The notes below the pieces were generated by a model. It did not search any database. It was not told the origin of the DNA and saw nothing but the letters and a program-made list of their open reading frames with translations. A stretch of DNA of 64,000 nt from Symsagittifera roscoffensis (Eukaryota; Xenacoelomorpha; Acoela; Convolutidae), in contig NC_087063.1 of the NCBI RefSeq assembly GCF_963678635.1, forward strand, positions 18,521,814-18,585,813, read 5' to 3'. Position 1 is the stretch's first letter, and every line of letters begins with the position of its first letter. Positions 48,750-58,206 of the stretch are shown one piece after another. The translations under genes were made by a program, and so were the position numbers.

Positions 48750-49221
48750 CGTTTTGAAGGGTTTGGGCTCCAGGGTGAAATGACCTGTCTTAAATAGAAT
48801 TTTCATGAAATGTTTTTATATTCAACCATAGGAAGACACAACAATGTTTTATATTGGTTTTATGCGCGCCTCGTCCCGAGTTGTTTTTCCTAGCCCGCGT
48901 TTAAACGATTTGATACTTACACACGTACCTGAACGAATTGGCTGTTCACCAAGCGCACATGCGCGCCTATTATACATGAACTACGCCCGTGTGCACTTTC
49001 TGAAAATTTTGCATCTTACTGTTTCACCTAACCATTCGATACACTATAATTATTCGCAGTTTTTCAGAAAATATTTTAAAATAAAGGGTTGCCACATCAT
49101 TCGACCATTTTGGGTAGCACTAAGGATTGAATCATCTGTAAGCAAATCAGACATTATACTGACAAACCAGACAGAAGCAACGCGTTCAATAAGCTCTCCG
49201 TTTCTTGATCTCTCCGCTTAG

Positions 49222-49343
49222 CTTCGGAAATTGATGTACCCCAGGATTAATGATCCCGCAGCTTCAAGTCCAGACTCTGTGGATGGCATCAAAAATTTGT
49301 GCGTGAGCGAAAAATGCGGCCCTGAAACTATCAATGAAGTCAA
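49222..49343 (+). CDS. Candidate internal exon of an unknown gene
   Basis: 122 bp between a pyrimidine-rich acceptor (CTTGATCTCTCCGCTTAG) and a consensus donor (CAA then GTAAGTAC). The plus-strand frame reads 40 complete codons, including MYPRINDPAASSPDSVDGIK and CVSEKCGPETINEV, with coding-like mixed composition, and ends in phase 2. The base just upstream closes a TAG in the same frame, as expected if that is intron. The minus strand of the same stretch is also open, so strand is not certain. No family recognised, and no partner exon could be placed. Confidence 0.4.
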
Positions 49344-49362
49344 GTAAGTACGGTGTTAGCTT

Positions 49363-49560
49363 TTAGAGGGGTTGCTCCATATTGTTGAAATCCAATTCTT
49401 CTAAAGTTTCTTCGAACTTCAATTGGAGGAGAAATTTGTACGAAGCATCTTCGGATATCGAGTCTTTATAACCTGAGGTGCAACTACTAGCGACTTCCAG
49501 GCAAATGACGCATACTTTGGCATGTTTATCATCGCTAAAACCTACGTTAACTTCAAAATT
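49363..49560 (-). CDS. Candidate terminal coding exon of an unknown gene, minus strand
   Basis: About 62 open codons read leftwards to TAA at 49363-49365, ending LEELDFNNMEQPL. The stretch includes FSDDKHAKVCVICLEVASSC, a CX2CX6C pattern, then an acidic and leucine-rich region. The plus strand is closed by stops here, so the minus reading is favoured. GTTTTAG at about 49535 could be the acceptor. A hairpin-family fragment lies 30 bp further upstream (49592), so an upstream exon would lie beyond 49769. Function unknown; the cysteine pattern alone is not diagnostic. Confidence 0.4.
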   Translation of the reverse strand, partial: NFEVNVGFSDDKHAKVCVICLEVASSCTSGYKDSISEDASYKFLLQLKFEETLEELDFNNMEQPL

Positions 49561-49591
49561 TCATTTATATTGTCTCAAAATTAAATCACAA

Positions 49592-49769
49592 ACAAGACTG
49601 CTTGTATCAGGGCGAAGCTCTGAATGTTGCGACTAGTTTTTAAGCTCTATGGATATGATATTAAAAAAACTTTGTCAAAATTGGCCAGTTAAAAAGTCGA
49701 CGTTTGTCTGAAGAAAAAATAACACCCCGAGTTCAAATATTCCGTTATTTTCGTTACGAATGTCGGAAT
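49592..49769 (-). mobile_element. Hairpin-ended repeat family, internally deleted short copy
   Basis: Both ends are present in only 178 bp: reversed 3' signature (ACAAGACTGCTTGTATCAGG, hairpin, AATGTTGCGACT) and reversed 5' end (TTCCGTTATTTTCGTTACG, TCGGAA). The middle 350 bp is missing, as in deletion derivatives that still carry both ends. Confidence 0.75.
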
Positions 49770-50869
49770 AAAAAGCTTATGTGTCCCAAAATTTTCAAGT
49801 TTTCTTTGCTAATAAATGCTTTTATCACGTAATCTCAACACAATTGGTCACAATATGCTGTTGCTTCGAGATTTTGCAAAAAAAAGTGGAATTTTTATCA
49901 AAATATTTATTTTTAAATTCTCAAAAACTCTTGTTTATTGTATTGCTAAGAACTTTTCCTAACTAAAAACTTAATAATGAGTGTTCAATATCGCACAGCA
50001 CATGTAATCGCTGATCAAAAGAAGTTATGTTTTCATATGATCCAGCCCATATGACTTGACCTAGAAAAATGGAGAAAACTTATAAATTTTAGCCTTCTGC
50101 TGCCCACAAGAACGTAAATCTAACAAACCTGCGGATTAACTATTGTGTCTACCTGAGTTGAAAGTATTACGTTACTTATTTACAGCGACTTGCAGCATTG
50201 CTGTAGCCCTACAAGCTCAAATTTGATGGTCGACTGCCTTCATGAGAACGCATAACAAAATATAATGACCAAAAATGGAAGTTTATCATTTATATTTTCT
50301 ATTTAAGCTTGAGCTTCAAAAACGCGAATAAATTACGTTGTGAATCACAACTATTCGGCCAACATTTTCAACGAGATCGCTTTGAGGATAATGGAAATTT
50401 TCGTTTTTCGTGTGCGACCACATCCGAATATAAATGCGTGGTACAGTTTGTTATTTGAGCCCTAATTTTTACAAACTGACAAAGTTCTAGACTGAGAATG
50501 TTCAATTTTCTGTTCAATGGGATGATGGTTCTATTTATTTGTGCTCGTTAGCCTACTTCTGGTTAACTTACTATGTTTATGTTAGATGGAAACACTTATA
50601 AGAAGGTCAATGGGATGGAAAACTGACTAAGGAAAGTCAAAAACAAAAAATAAGGATAAACAATTATTCTACGTTCCCTTGTAACCTGATTTTTAAGCAA
50701 GATCACGAGATTCGATTAGTAACATGCATTCATGTCAACTCGAAGACCTTGAATGGGTGAACAGAGAGGCCTTCTATGGAAAAACTTTGAAAAGGGGTAC
50801 TGATTCAACTTGGAAAGGAATTGTTTTGGAGAATCAGAGTGCCCTTGAGTAAAACTAACCAAAGTTTAA
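49770..50869. other. Intergenic, nothing firmly recognised
   Basis: AT-rich with short frames only. If the downstream piggyBac reading is right, part of this may be its 5' flank. Confidence 0.4.
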
Positions 50870-51402
50870 CCCAAGAATTCACAACAAAAACCAATGGGTG
50901 GACAACAGATTGTGCAACCCGATACATTTGACTCTTCCAACGATTCGGCTGAATTAGAGAGCGAACTCTATGAAAGTGACTCTAGCACAGATGACTTGCC
51001 ACTTCGAAATCCCGCTCAATTGGCTCTACAACTTTTCTGATTTAGCGGGCATAAATAATTAGCTTCTTTATAGGCATGACAAAATAGACTTGGCAGACAA
51101 TCAGACTTCGATGGATCTGTGTGAGCTCAAATCAAGGAGTAGCATCTTCCCTCTGCTCAATTAATCAGTCAAGAAAAATTCAAATTGGTCGACCTCCAGT
51201 TTTTGACGTTGTATATTAGCATTTTCTGAAAGGAAAACGGGGTCAAGCAAAACCACAGCCTGAACTAGAGACTGGAACTAAAAAATGCGACGTATATTTG
51301 TCACTCACGAAAGAGAAAAACTGCTTTAAAATGTTTCACGTTTGTAAAAAAAAGTCTGTGGGCAGATATAGAAGCTGTTGTAACAAACTCATGTGTTTAT
51401 AC
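50870..51402 (+). pseudogene. Possible piggyBac-type transposase remnant, internally deleted
   Basis: A cut-and-paste transposase relic. A 5' piece (ATG 50894 to TGA 51038) encodes 48 residues dominated by acid and serine (FDSSNDSAELESELYESDSS), like the acidic N-termini of piggyBac transposases. Short degenerate stretches follow (KIDLADNQTS near 51085; IGRPPVFDV near 51186). A last open piece to TGA at 51402 contains HFLKGKRGQAKP and then a cysteine-rich end (HVCKKKSVGRYRSCCNKLMC), resembling the zinc-binding tail of the family. The catalytic core is missing, which in a transposase of about 500-600 residues means a large deletion. TTAA target sites and terminal repeats were not located. Confidence 0.35.
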
Positions 51403-52308
51403 TGATTATGTTTATCAATAGAAATTATCTTTCCTCAAATTTTTTTCGTAGTTCTTCACAATGTAACGCAAAAGTAACAAACCGGTACGCGCCAAAAACC
51501 GCAATCAGTCGTTTCAAATTTTTTTAATATCAAAACGACGTTTTTTAAAGTCAGAGTAGCAGCAAAAGAATTTTTTTCGGTCAGCAGAAAAATATGGACG
51601 GAAGAGGGTTAGGTTAATTGAGTTGCCATTTTTAAACAATTGAAGTTACCATTTTAATCGCTCAGCGATTCATCTATTTTTTTGAACATTTACAATAAAT
51701 TCTAATCGTTTATTTTTATCCCAGTTTCTAATTCATAAGTGATGTACAAAAAAACATTAGAATCGATTAGAATCGATTATAATCCCTTTTGCTTGTCCAT
51801 TTTATCTCCAACCTTGAATCCGACTTGCTTAAATATATATTTTTTTCGTAGACGTCGGCTTGTGTGAAAAACGAAAGAAATACGTTTAAAGCCTTAAAAT
51901 CAGCACAACCTTATAATTTTTCGATTTGTTAACTTCTCATTCAAATTGGTTCATGATGTACATCTTACTTTTTTAAACCACCAAAATATCAGCACATAGC
52001 TTTGGTTTCTTCAAGATTTATTCCTAAGACTTTTTTTCACAAATTGCGGGATCCTACTAAATAATACAAAAAGATCTCTATGAAATTTTTGTTTCGTGGT
52101 AAGACTTTGTGTTCAGATGAAGCAAAGTTTGACAAGACATCTAGCTTTTAGAGAGTTTGTTATTGAAAAAAATTAATAACCCATGAGATATAATTAAATT
52201 GTTTTATTGGTGTTACCAAGTTTTGACAAAATAAAAGATTATATTCAATTGTAATCGATTATAATTGATTTTAAGTGTCTTTTGTATGAATTGTGATCAA
52301 TTATAATT
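51403..52308. other. AT-rich intergenic with AATCGATTA words
   Basis: No gene. Near 51763-51780 and 52250-52270 the words AATCGATTAGAATCGATTAT and GTAATCGATTATAATTGATT occur; related words continue at 53460-53570 beyond an inserted hairpin-family copy. Confidence 0.5.
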
Positions 52309-52826
52309 GTTCCGACTTTCGATACAAAAGTTACGGAATATTTGTGCTCGGGGTGTGTTTTTTTTCTTCAGACAAATTTCGACTTTTTAACTAGCCATTT
52401 TTGACGGAATTTTTTTTATATCATTCAAAAGGTATTGTTGCCCTGAGCTTAAATTTGAAAAGATATTTCACCTGTGATCATTTTTCGTAAATTTATGAGG
52501 GTTTAAATATTGCCATTTTTGTCAATTTGGGACAATTAACGCGCGATATCTTTCGCGCTATTAACGCGTAAGCGGAGATTTAATCCATCTTTTAAATCGT
52601 TCCAAATTGGTTGAAAGAAGCTTATTTGCCATAATTGTTTTGTTACAAAATTTTTTAAACTTTATATGGCGTGTGGGGGGATGATTTCATAAAAAAATAC
52701 TTCAAATTTTAGAAAAAATTTTTTTCATTTTTTAAATTTTTTAATTTTTTTAGGTTACTACTGCTCGATAAACCTGAAAAGGCAGTCGGAATATTCAGGG
52801 CTTCGCCCTGATACGAGCAGTCTTGT
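52309..52826 (+). mobile_element. Hairpin-ended repeat family, reference-quality copy
   Basis: 5' end GTTCCGACTTTCGATACAAA with a slightly worn 5' hairpin. The centre has TTGGGACAATTAACGCGCG and a TTTCGCGC partner. The 3' end has GGCAGTCGGAATATTCAG, the perfect hairpin CAGGGCTTCGCCCTG, then ATACGAGCAGTCTTG. The inverted pair GTTCCGACT and AGTCGGAA is subterminal at the 3' side. 518 bp, non-coding. Confidence 0.85.
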
Positions 52827-53885
52827 TATAGTTTATAATCTTTTGGAAAATATCGCAACTCTTATCGATTACAAACCTATAAGCACCTAATTTTGGTAAT
52901 TATTAATCAAACATTATTGTCAAAAAATTAGCGCAAAAAATCCAATATGATCGAACGCTTACGCTTAAAGCTGAATGCGTGTAATCGTTCCTTTCCTCCT
53001 AAAAACTTAAAGGTACAAATTGAACTTATTTCCACTTTCGTAGCTATTTGAACTATTTGCGGGAGTACGAAGGTGGGGGTGTAGGTATGTGGCTAAGGAC
53101 GTGGGGGCGACATAGGGGGTGGACGTGGGGGGGATTGGGACGTACCGGAGGCATGATGGGGGCAGTGAGTAGTGCGAGGGGGGACTGGAAATTCAAAGAA
53201 AATCGAAACCACTCCCACAACACTAAAAAGAACGAATTTCATGAAAAAACAAGTCAAACACGCCGTTTTTGCGCTGTTTTGGAATTTAATAGACATTGGC
53301 CTCTTCAAAACTACTAGTTTTTGGCCACCCGTGGATGAACGTGTTCGTTCGAGTTTTGCAAAAAGTTGCAAATAGTAGAGTAATTAGCTACAAGATTTAA
53401 TCCATTTTCATGGTTTTTATGTACAAAAATTAATCCATTTTATTGAAAACAAAATGGACTATAATCGATAATGACGGATTTTAGTGGATTTTTATTAGAG
53501 TATAATCGATTAAAATTGATTAAAATTTCATTACCTTGTGTCTAAATTTGCCACAATAATCGATTATTTAGACAACATGTTTGTCAACAAATAACAATTA
53601 TTATCTATTTTTATCCATGAAACTTCAAGCAGGAATGATGCCGTCGTTTGACTTAAGAATAGATAAGGATGTGAGTTACTAAAATGTGTTGTTCAGTTTC
53701 GATTGCGCAGTTAACATCACTTTCTTGCTGAGTCAGAAAAGTGTAAGTTAATTGGGAATGATTGGTGCTAAAGGATAGTCTCGATGGGATTCATGAAGTT
53801 CTTGAGGGTACTCGAGGGCTACTTCAAGAATGAAACCAATATCTGAATCTTCTGGAGTTGCCAATATTTCATCAAGGTTCGTTTC
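52827..53885. other. Intergenic with a G-rich patch
   Basis: Apart from the G-rich segment at 53060-53185 and AATCGATTA-type words at 53460-53570 I see nothing. Opposite-strand frames of 89-92 codons over the G-rich patch look composition-driven. Confidence 0.5.
53103..53139 (+). other. G-quadruplex motif
   Basis: Four G runs (5, 5, 7 and 3 G) are separated by loops of 7, 7 and 3 bases on the plus strand, satisfying the usual G3+N1-7 pattern. It sits in a 120-bp strand-asymmetric G-rich patch within AT-rich DNA. Confidence 0.8.
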
Positions 53886-54381
53886 ACTGCTTGTAGCACG
53901 GCGAAGCCCTGAAGGTTCCGACTGCCTTTTAAGGTCTATGAAGCAGTGATAACATGAAAAAAAAATCTGATAAAAAATGATTTTTTTTGTATAAGTTTGA
54001 GGGTTTTTGTGAGAACAATCACTCGACACGCCATATTAAGTACAAAGTGAAATTTCATTCCTATTAACAAATCAATTATGGCAAAGAAGCTTCCCTCAGC
54101 CAATATGGAAGGATTTTTAAGACGAAATAAATCTCCGATTACGCGTTAATAGTGCGAAGTATATCGCGCGTTAATTGTCCCAAATTGGCCAAAATTGCAA
54201 TCTTTGAACCCCCATAACTTTACGAAAAACGATCAAAGGTAAAAATACATTTTCAAACTGAAGCTCAGAACAACAAAATTTATAAATTCCGTCAAAAATG
54301 GTAAGAAAGGCAGAAATTTGTCTGAAGAAAAAACCACCCCGAGCACAAAAATTCCATTATTTTTGTTACGAAAATCGGAAC
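53886..54381 (-). mobile_element. Hairpin-ended repeat family, reversed copy
   Basis: Reversed 3' hairpin (ACGGCGAAGCCCTGAAGG, TTCCGACTGCC) at the left, reversed core (CGCGCGTTAATTGTCCC, AAATTGGCC), and the 5' tip TCGGAAC at the right. About 495 bp. Confidence 0.8.
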
Positions 54382-54460
54382 AATTTTTTTTACTGTTTTT
54401 GACACAATAAGCAAATGGATGGTCACATTTGTTTGTTGGGGCACATCAAATTTTTTACTG

Positions 54461-54620
54461 TAATTTTTAGTAGCGAAAATAACGGAATATTTGTGCTCCG
54501 GGTGATTTTTTTCTTCAGACAAATTTCGAAGTTTTTGCCGGAACTTTTCTTATATCATTCAAAAGCTATTGTTTTCCTGAGTGGAAAATTGAAACAATAA
54601 TTCACCTGTTATAGATCCAA
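54461..54620 (+). mobile_element. Hairpin-ended repeat family, 5' fragment
   Basis: GCGAAAATAACGGAATATTT, GCTCCGGGTGATTTTTTC and CTTCAGACAAATTTCG lead to TTCACCTGTTATAGATCC, where family similarity stops, shortly before the next copy begins. Confidence 0.65.
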
Positions 54621-54643
54621 TTTTGCAATTAAAACTTTTATTT

Positions 54644-55150
54644 TTCCGATTTTCATACCGAAAGTAACGGAATAATTGTGCTCGGGGTGAGTTTTTCTCT
54701 TCAGACAAATTTCAACTTTTTAGCTAGCCATTTTTGTCGAAATTTTTTTACATCATTCAAAAAGTACTGTTATCCTAAGCTTAATTATGAAAAGATATTT
54801 TAGCTGTGATTATTTTTCATTAAGATATGGGGCTTAAAGTTGCCATTTTGGCCAATTTGGGACAATTAACGCGAGACATAATTCGCACTTTTAACGCGTA
54901 AGCGGAGATTGACTCCGTCTTAGAATACGTTCCAAATTGGTCAAAGGAAGATTAATTGCCATAATTGATTTGTTACTAGGAGCAAAATCTATCACTTTGT
55001 TTTACATATGACGTGTGGGGTGATGGTTTTCATGAAAATCTCAAAAAATTTTTTTTTAATTTTTTGTTTCTGATTTATATTTTTCATGTTATTACTGCTT
55101 CATAGACCTTAAAAGGCAGTCAGAACATTGCTGCGCCGAAAAGGCAATTT
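54644..55150 (+). mobile_element. Hairpin-ended repeat family, near-complete copy
   Basis: TTCCGATTTTCATACCGAAA start with worn hairpin, complete core, GGCAGTCAGAACATTGCTGC at the 3' side. The 3' hairpin is degenerate. Confidence 0.7.
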
Positions 55151-55507
55151 TTCCACATCAAGGTTTTTCAAAAGTGCCTAAAAAGTTTCGGAGAGCACGG
55201 AAAATGAAAGTGGTAGACCTAAAAAAAAAACGTTCGGCAAAAATTTTTGAACCCCCGCAAGCCACTGGTGAGATACAACCGATGTGGTCCACTTAAAGAG
55301 TACTTCATACATCTATACAAAATCTTGTGCTATCTGTTTTCAACCAGATAATTTTTTGCAGCTCCTTTTCCATTATAGACTTTTTCTTCAGTCAAACTTT
55401 CTTATTGGAATAATTGTCTCACTAGAAGTTTGGAATCTGTCGATAGTTTTTTTGTAGATTCTTGTTCAATTTTTAAATTTTTAGTATTCAATTAAATCCT
55501 AACTAAA
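55151..55507. other. Intergenic, nothing recognised
   Basis: Spacer between two family copies with no coding frame or repeat structure I can identify. Confidence 0.5.
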
Positions 55508-55762
55508 CGAAAGTGCTCGTATCAAGACGAGACCCTGAAAATTCTAACTTCCTTTTTAGGTCTATAGAGTAGTAAAATAATGAAAAAAATTAAAGTAAAA
55601 AAAGCCAGTTTGAGAAAAAAAAACTGAGATTTTTTGTAAAAATCATCCCCCACACGCTATTTTAGGTACAAAGTGATAAATTTCGCTCCTAGTAACAAAT
55701 CATTCAAGGCAAATAAACTTCCTTCAACCAATTTGGAACGATTTCTAAGACGGAACAAAACG
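55508..55762 (-). mobile_element. Hairpin-ended repeat family, reversed 3' half
   Basis: AGTGCTCGTATCAAGACGAG then ACCCTGAAAATTC is the reversed 3' signature. The copy stops at ATTTCTAAGACGGAAC, mid-family. Confidence 0.65.
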
Positions 55763-55787
55763 TTTTTATTTGATTTAACTTTTTATT

Positions 55788-56277
55788 GTTTCGACTTTCG
55801 AAGAAAACGGAATATTTGTGCTCGGTGTGATTTTTTTATTCAGTCAATTTTTGACGACCAAAAAAATAATTTCCAACAAAAAAATTATGCCCCATTGAAG
55901 ATGTCGATTGAGTTCAAAATTAAAAAGACATTTACCTCCAATGAATTTTTGTAAAATTGTGGGGGTTTGAAAATTGCCAAATTTGCCATATTCTGACTAA
56001 ACTATGCACGGTTTGAAGAGTTTATTCATAATGCTGAGAGGGTAACGCGAAATATTTATGCTTGGCGAAACTTCTCTACAACAAAAAAATTGTTCCAAAT
56101 TGAATTGAGTGATGCTAGCTAATTGGTCGTATTAAATTCGTACGGCTATAAAAATTAGACACTTTGATATTGTCCAAAATTTATAGGTTTTCACTATTTT
56201 TCCCAAAAACTACTTGATATGAATTAAGGGGCAGTCGCAAAAATCAGAGCTTTGCCCTGATATACGAGCAGTCTTGT
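55788..56277 (+). mobile_element. Hairpin-family second subtype, near-complete copy
   Basis: GTTTCGACTTTCGAAGAAAA start, GAGGGTAACGCGAAATATTT in the middle, and GGGCAGTCGCAAAAATCAGAG, TTTGCCCTGATATACGAGC and AGTCTTG at the end. The part from 56032 onwards is also present at 60933 as part of a larger duplication. Confidence 0.75.
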
Positions 56278-56994
56278 TGATTTTGTTATCCGTGTTTTAA
56301 TCAAAAATTTTGGTTAAATTGAATTGGCTGATGATCATACATATAGGTTTTGCCTTTCAAAAAAATTGACAAACCCGTGGTGGGATAACTTTCTTCCGTG
56401 AAAGGCTGAGGGATGATGATTCTGAGATCATTTGATTCAAATTGTGTTAGATTTAGAGAGTTAGTGAAGCTTACATTATACATGTGGATGAAAGCAGGTC
56501 TTTGACGAATAAACTTTTGTTAGACTTGCCGTGTGCTATTTTTTGTGCGAAACTTTAGAAAACGCGCGTTGAAAGCTGATGTTGTAGGTGCGATCGTTAG
56601 TTGTAGTTGTCATTTTACTCATGTTTTTTTTTAATAAAGTTTCCAGTTTCGTCATGGGAATCAGTAGGAGCCTCGGAAGTGGCTGCGTCGGTATGTGGTC
56701 GGTTAGTGATTTTAATTTTAGAGGTTTCGATTTTAATGAGGAAGCCAAAAAAAGTTGATTCTGAGGGAGCTATCATGATGCATTACTAGTGGAAGGGTTG
56801 GCTTGGGTTTTTTGTATATCCTGAGGGTTTCTAGGGAATTTTCAGTTTCTAAAAGTATGTAGTTTGTCGTTATTTCTGAAGGATGGTGAATAGAGATTAT
56901 GTTAGTATCATACGAATGGTCGAAATTGTGATTGGTTTCAGAATCATTGTCAGGGTTATTGTTAGAGTAAGGTTCCGGGAGAAGGCTGATGGGG
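56032..56994 (+). repeat. Direct duplication, left copy (0.96 kb)
   Basis: Matches 60933-61895 at a constant offset of about 4900 bp. It begins within the hairpin-family copy and extends through about 700 bp of further sequence. Both copies keep a 60-codon minus-strand frame (56301-56483) containing ESNDLRIIIPQPFTEESYPT, and a second frame near 56536-56748 in degraded form. No family recognised for these frames. Confidence 0.85.
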
Positions 56995-58206
56995 GAGAAT
57001 GATGCTCGTCGTGAGTGTTAAAAACGAGGAAGCCAAAAGGAAATAATGATTACACCCTAGCACTGCGCCTGGCTGTTCATTATGGGCTAAAACATGATCG
57101 TATCGGGAAAGAAACGTTCTAGCTTGAGGGTGGGATATTTTTCCCATTGGTCTTATATCGATTGAGTGTTTTTTGCGTACATTTCAAGCATTGAAAAAGT
57201 GCCTCCACAGCGCCACTCCAAAACAACGGAGTGAATCAACCTGCTCCCCATCCAGGTCAAAATCAATCCAGAATGCAGGAAAACCTCAGCCTCACAAAAA
57301 CCTACACTACATTTTGAAATTTCTACACTTAAGTTCTACCACGGGACCCCAAGCTGATTAAGAGCCCCCCCCCTATCCGTTCACTATTCAAAGGGTTCAC
57401 CCAACTCTTCTAACTGATCCCAAGTGGCTCTTCACAGTCACTTGAAAACTCAGAGCAAATTCATTTTCAAACTGTTTTTCTCATAAAAATCATATAGCAA
57501 TGCTTTGTGTTCATCATTCGCATAAGGTCAATAATTTTGCCATATTCCCTGTTAAATTGTCATTTCCACGAGGTACCTAGATACTACAACTCTAAATAAA
57601 TGGGATCAGTCAAAAAAATCTCAGCTCCAGAAATTTCCCTACCCAAAAATTTTTCGCCCAAAACCTTTGCTTAATTTTTTCAAAGCCTAAAAATTTTTTA
57701 ACAACAAATTTTTTGCATTGAACTTTCAAAAACCTAAAATTTTTTTCAGCCCACAGCTTTTGCTTTAAATTTTCAAACTTCTGTTTTGTTTTGTAACGGT
57801 TTCCTTAACTCAAAACTGAAAACTATTGTTTTAACCATACCATGAAAGAATTCACATAAAAATAGAAAGTCTCAAAACTCCTTCATTCATCTTATTCAAT
57901 TGAAAAAACTTGAACCAGTGAGGTCTGAAAACTTTTTCCATCATAATAAAAAAAATGTCTTCTCGGTCAAGTTTCACCGCTAAAAAACTATTGGTACTTA
58001 AAAATTGATTATAAGATATTTCCTAGTTTTTTGAAAGCTTACAAAATACCTATACGAATTACGCACGCTCGTAGTGCCAACAGGACCGTTCATACCTTTT
58101 GTCTCTGATAATTACATATTGATACATAAAACTACTTTCAATCAATTTTATAACTTCTCTTCTAACATAGTTAGGCCATTCCTATAACAATTTCACCACT
58201 TCAACG
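56995..58206. other. Region before the BEL/Pao gag, unassigned
   Basis: It starts after the duplicated block and ends at the gag ATG. A 62-codon frame at 57173-57361 and a C-rich run near 57365 are present. This may be leader or LTR of the BEL/Pao element, but no direct repeat supporting an LTR was found. Confidence 0.35.

Noticed and set aside
48435-48806. 82-123 codon frames around 48550-48749
   Set aside because: They cross the second N gap and have no supporting sequence outside it.
48844-49221. 125-codon plus-strand frame
   Set aside because: No domain, atypical composition, and it ends in the TAG of a likely splice acceptor. Parts are equally open on the other strand. It may include exon pieces but not a single continuous gene.
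53093-53371. 92-codon minus-strand proline-rich frame and overlapping 89-codon plus-strand frame
   Set aside because: Open because the G-rich patch lacks stops; opposite-strand frames overlap and neither shows a domain.
57173-57361. 62-codon frame before the BEL/Pao gag
   Set aside because: No motif, basic low-complexity composition, and not linked in frame to gag.
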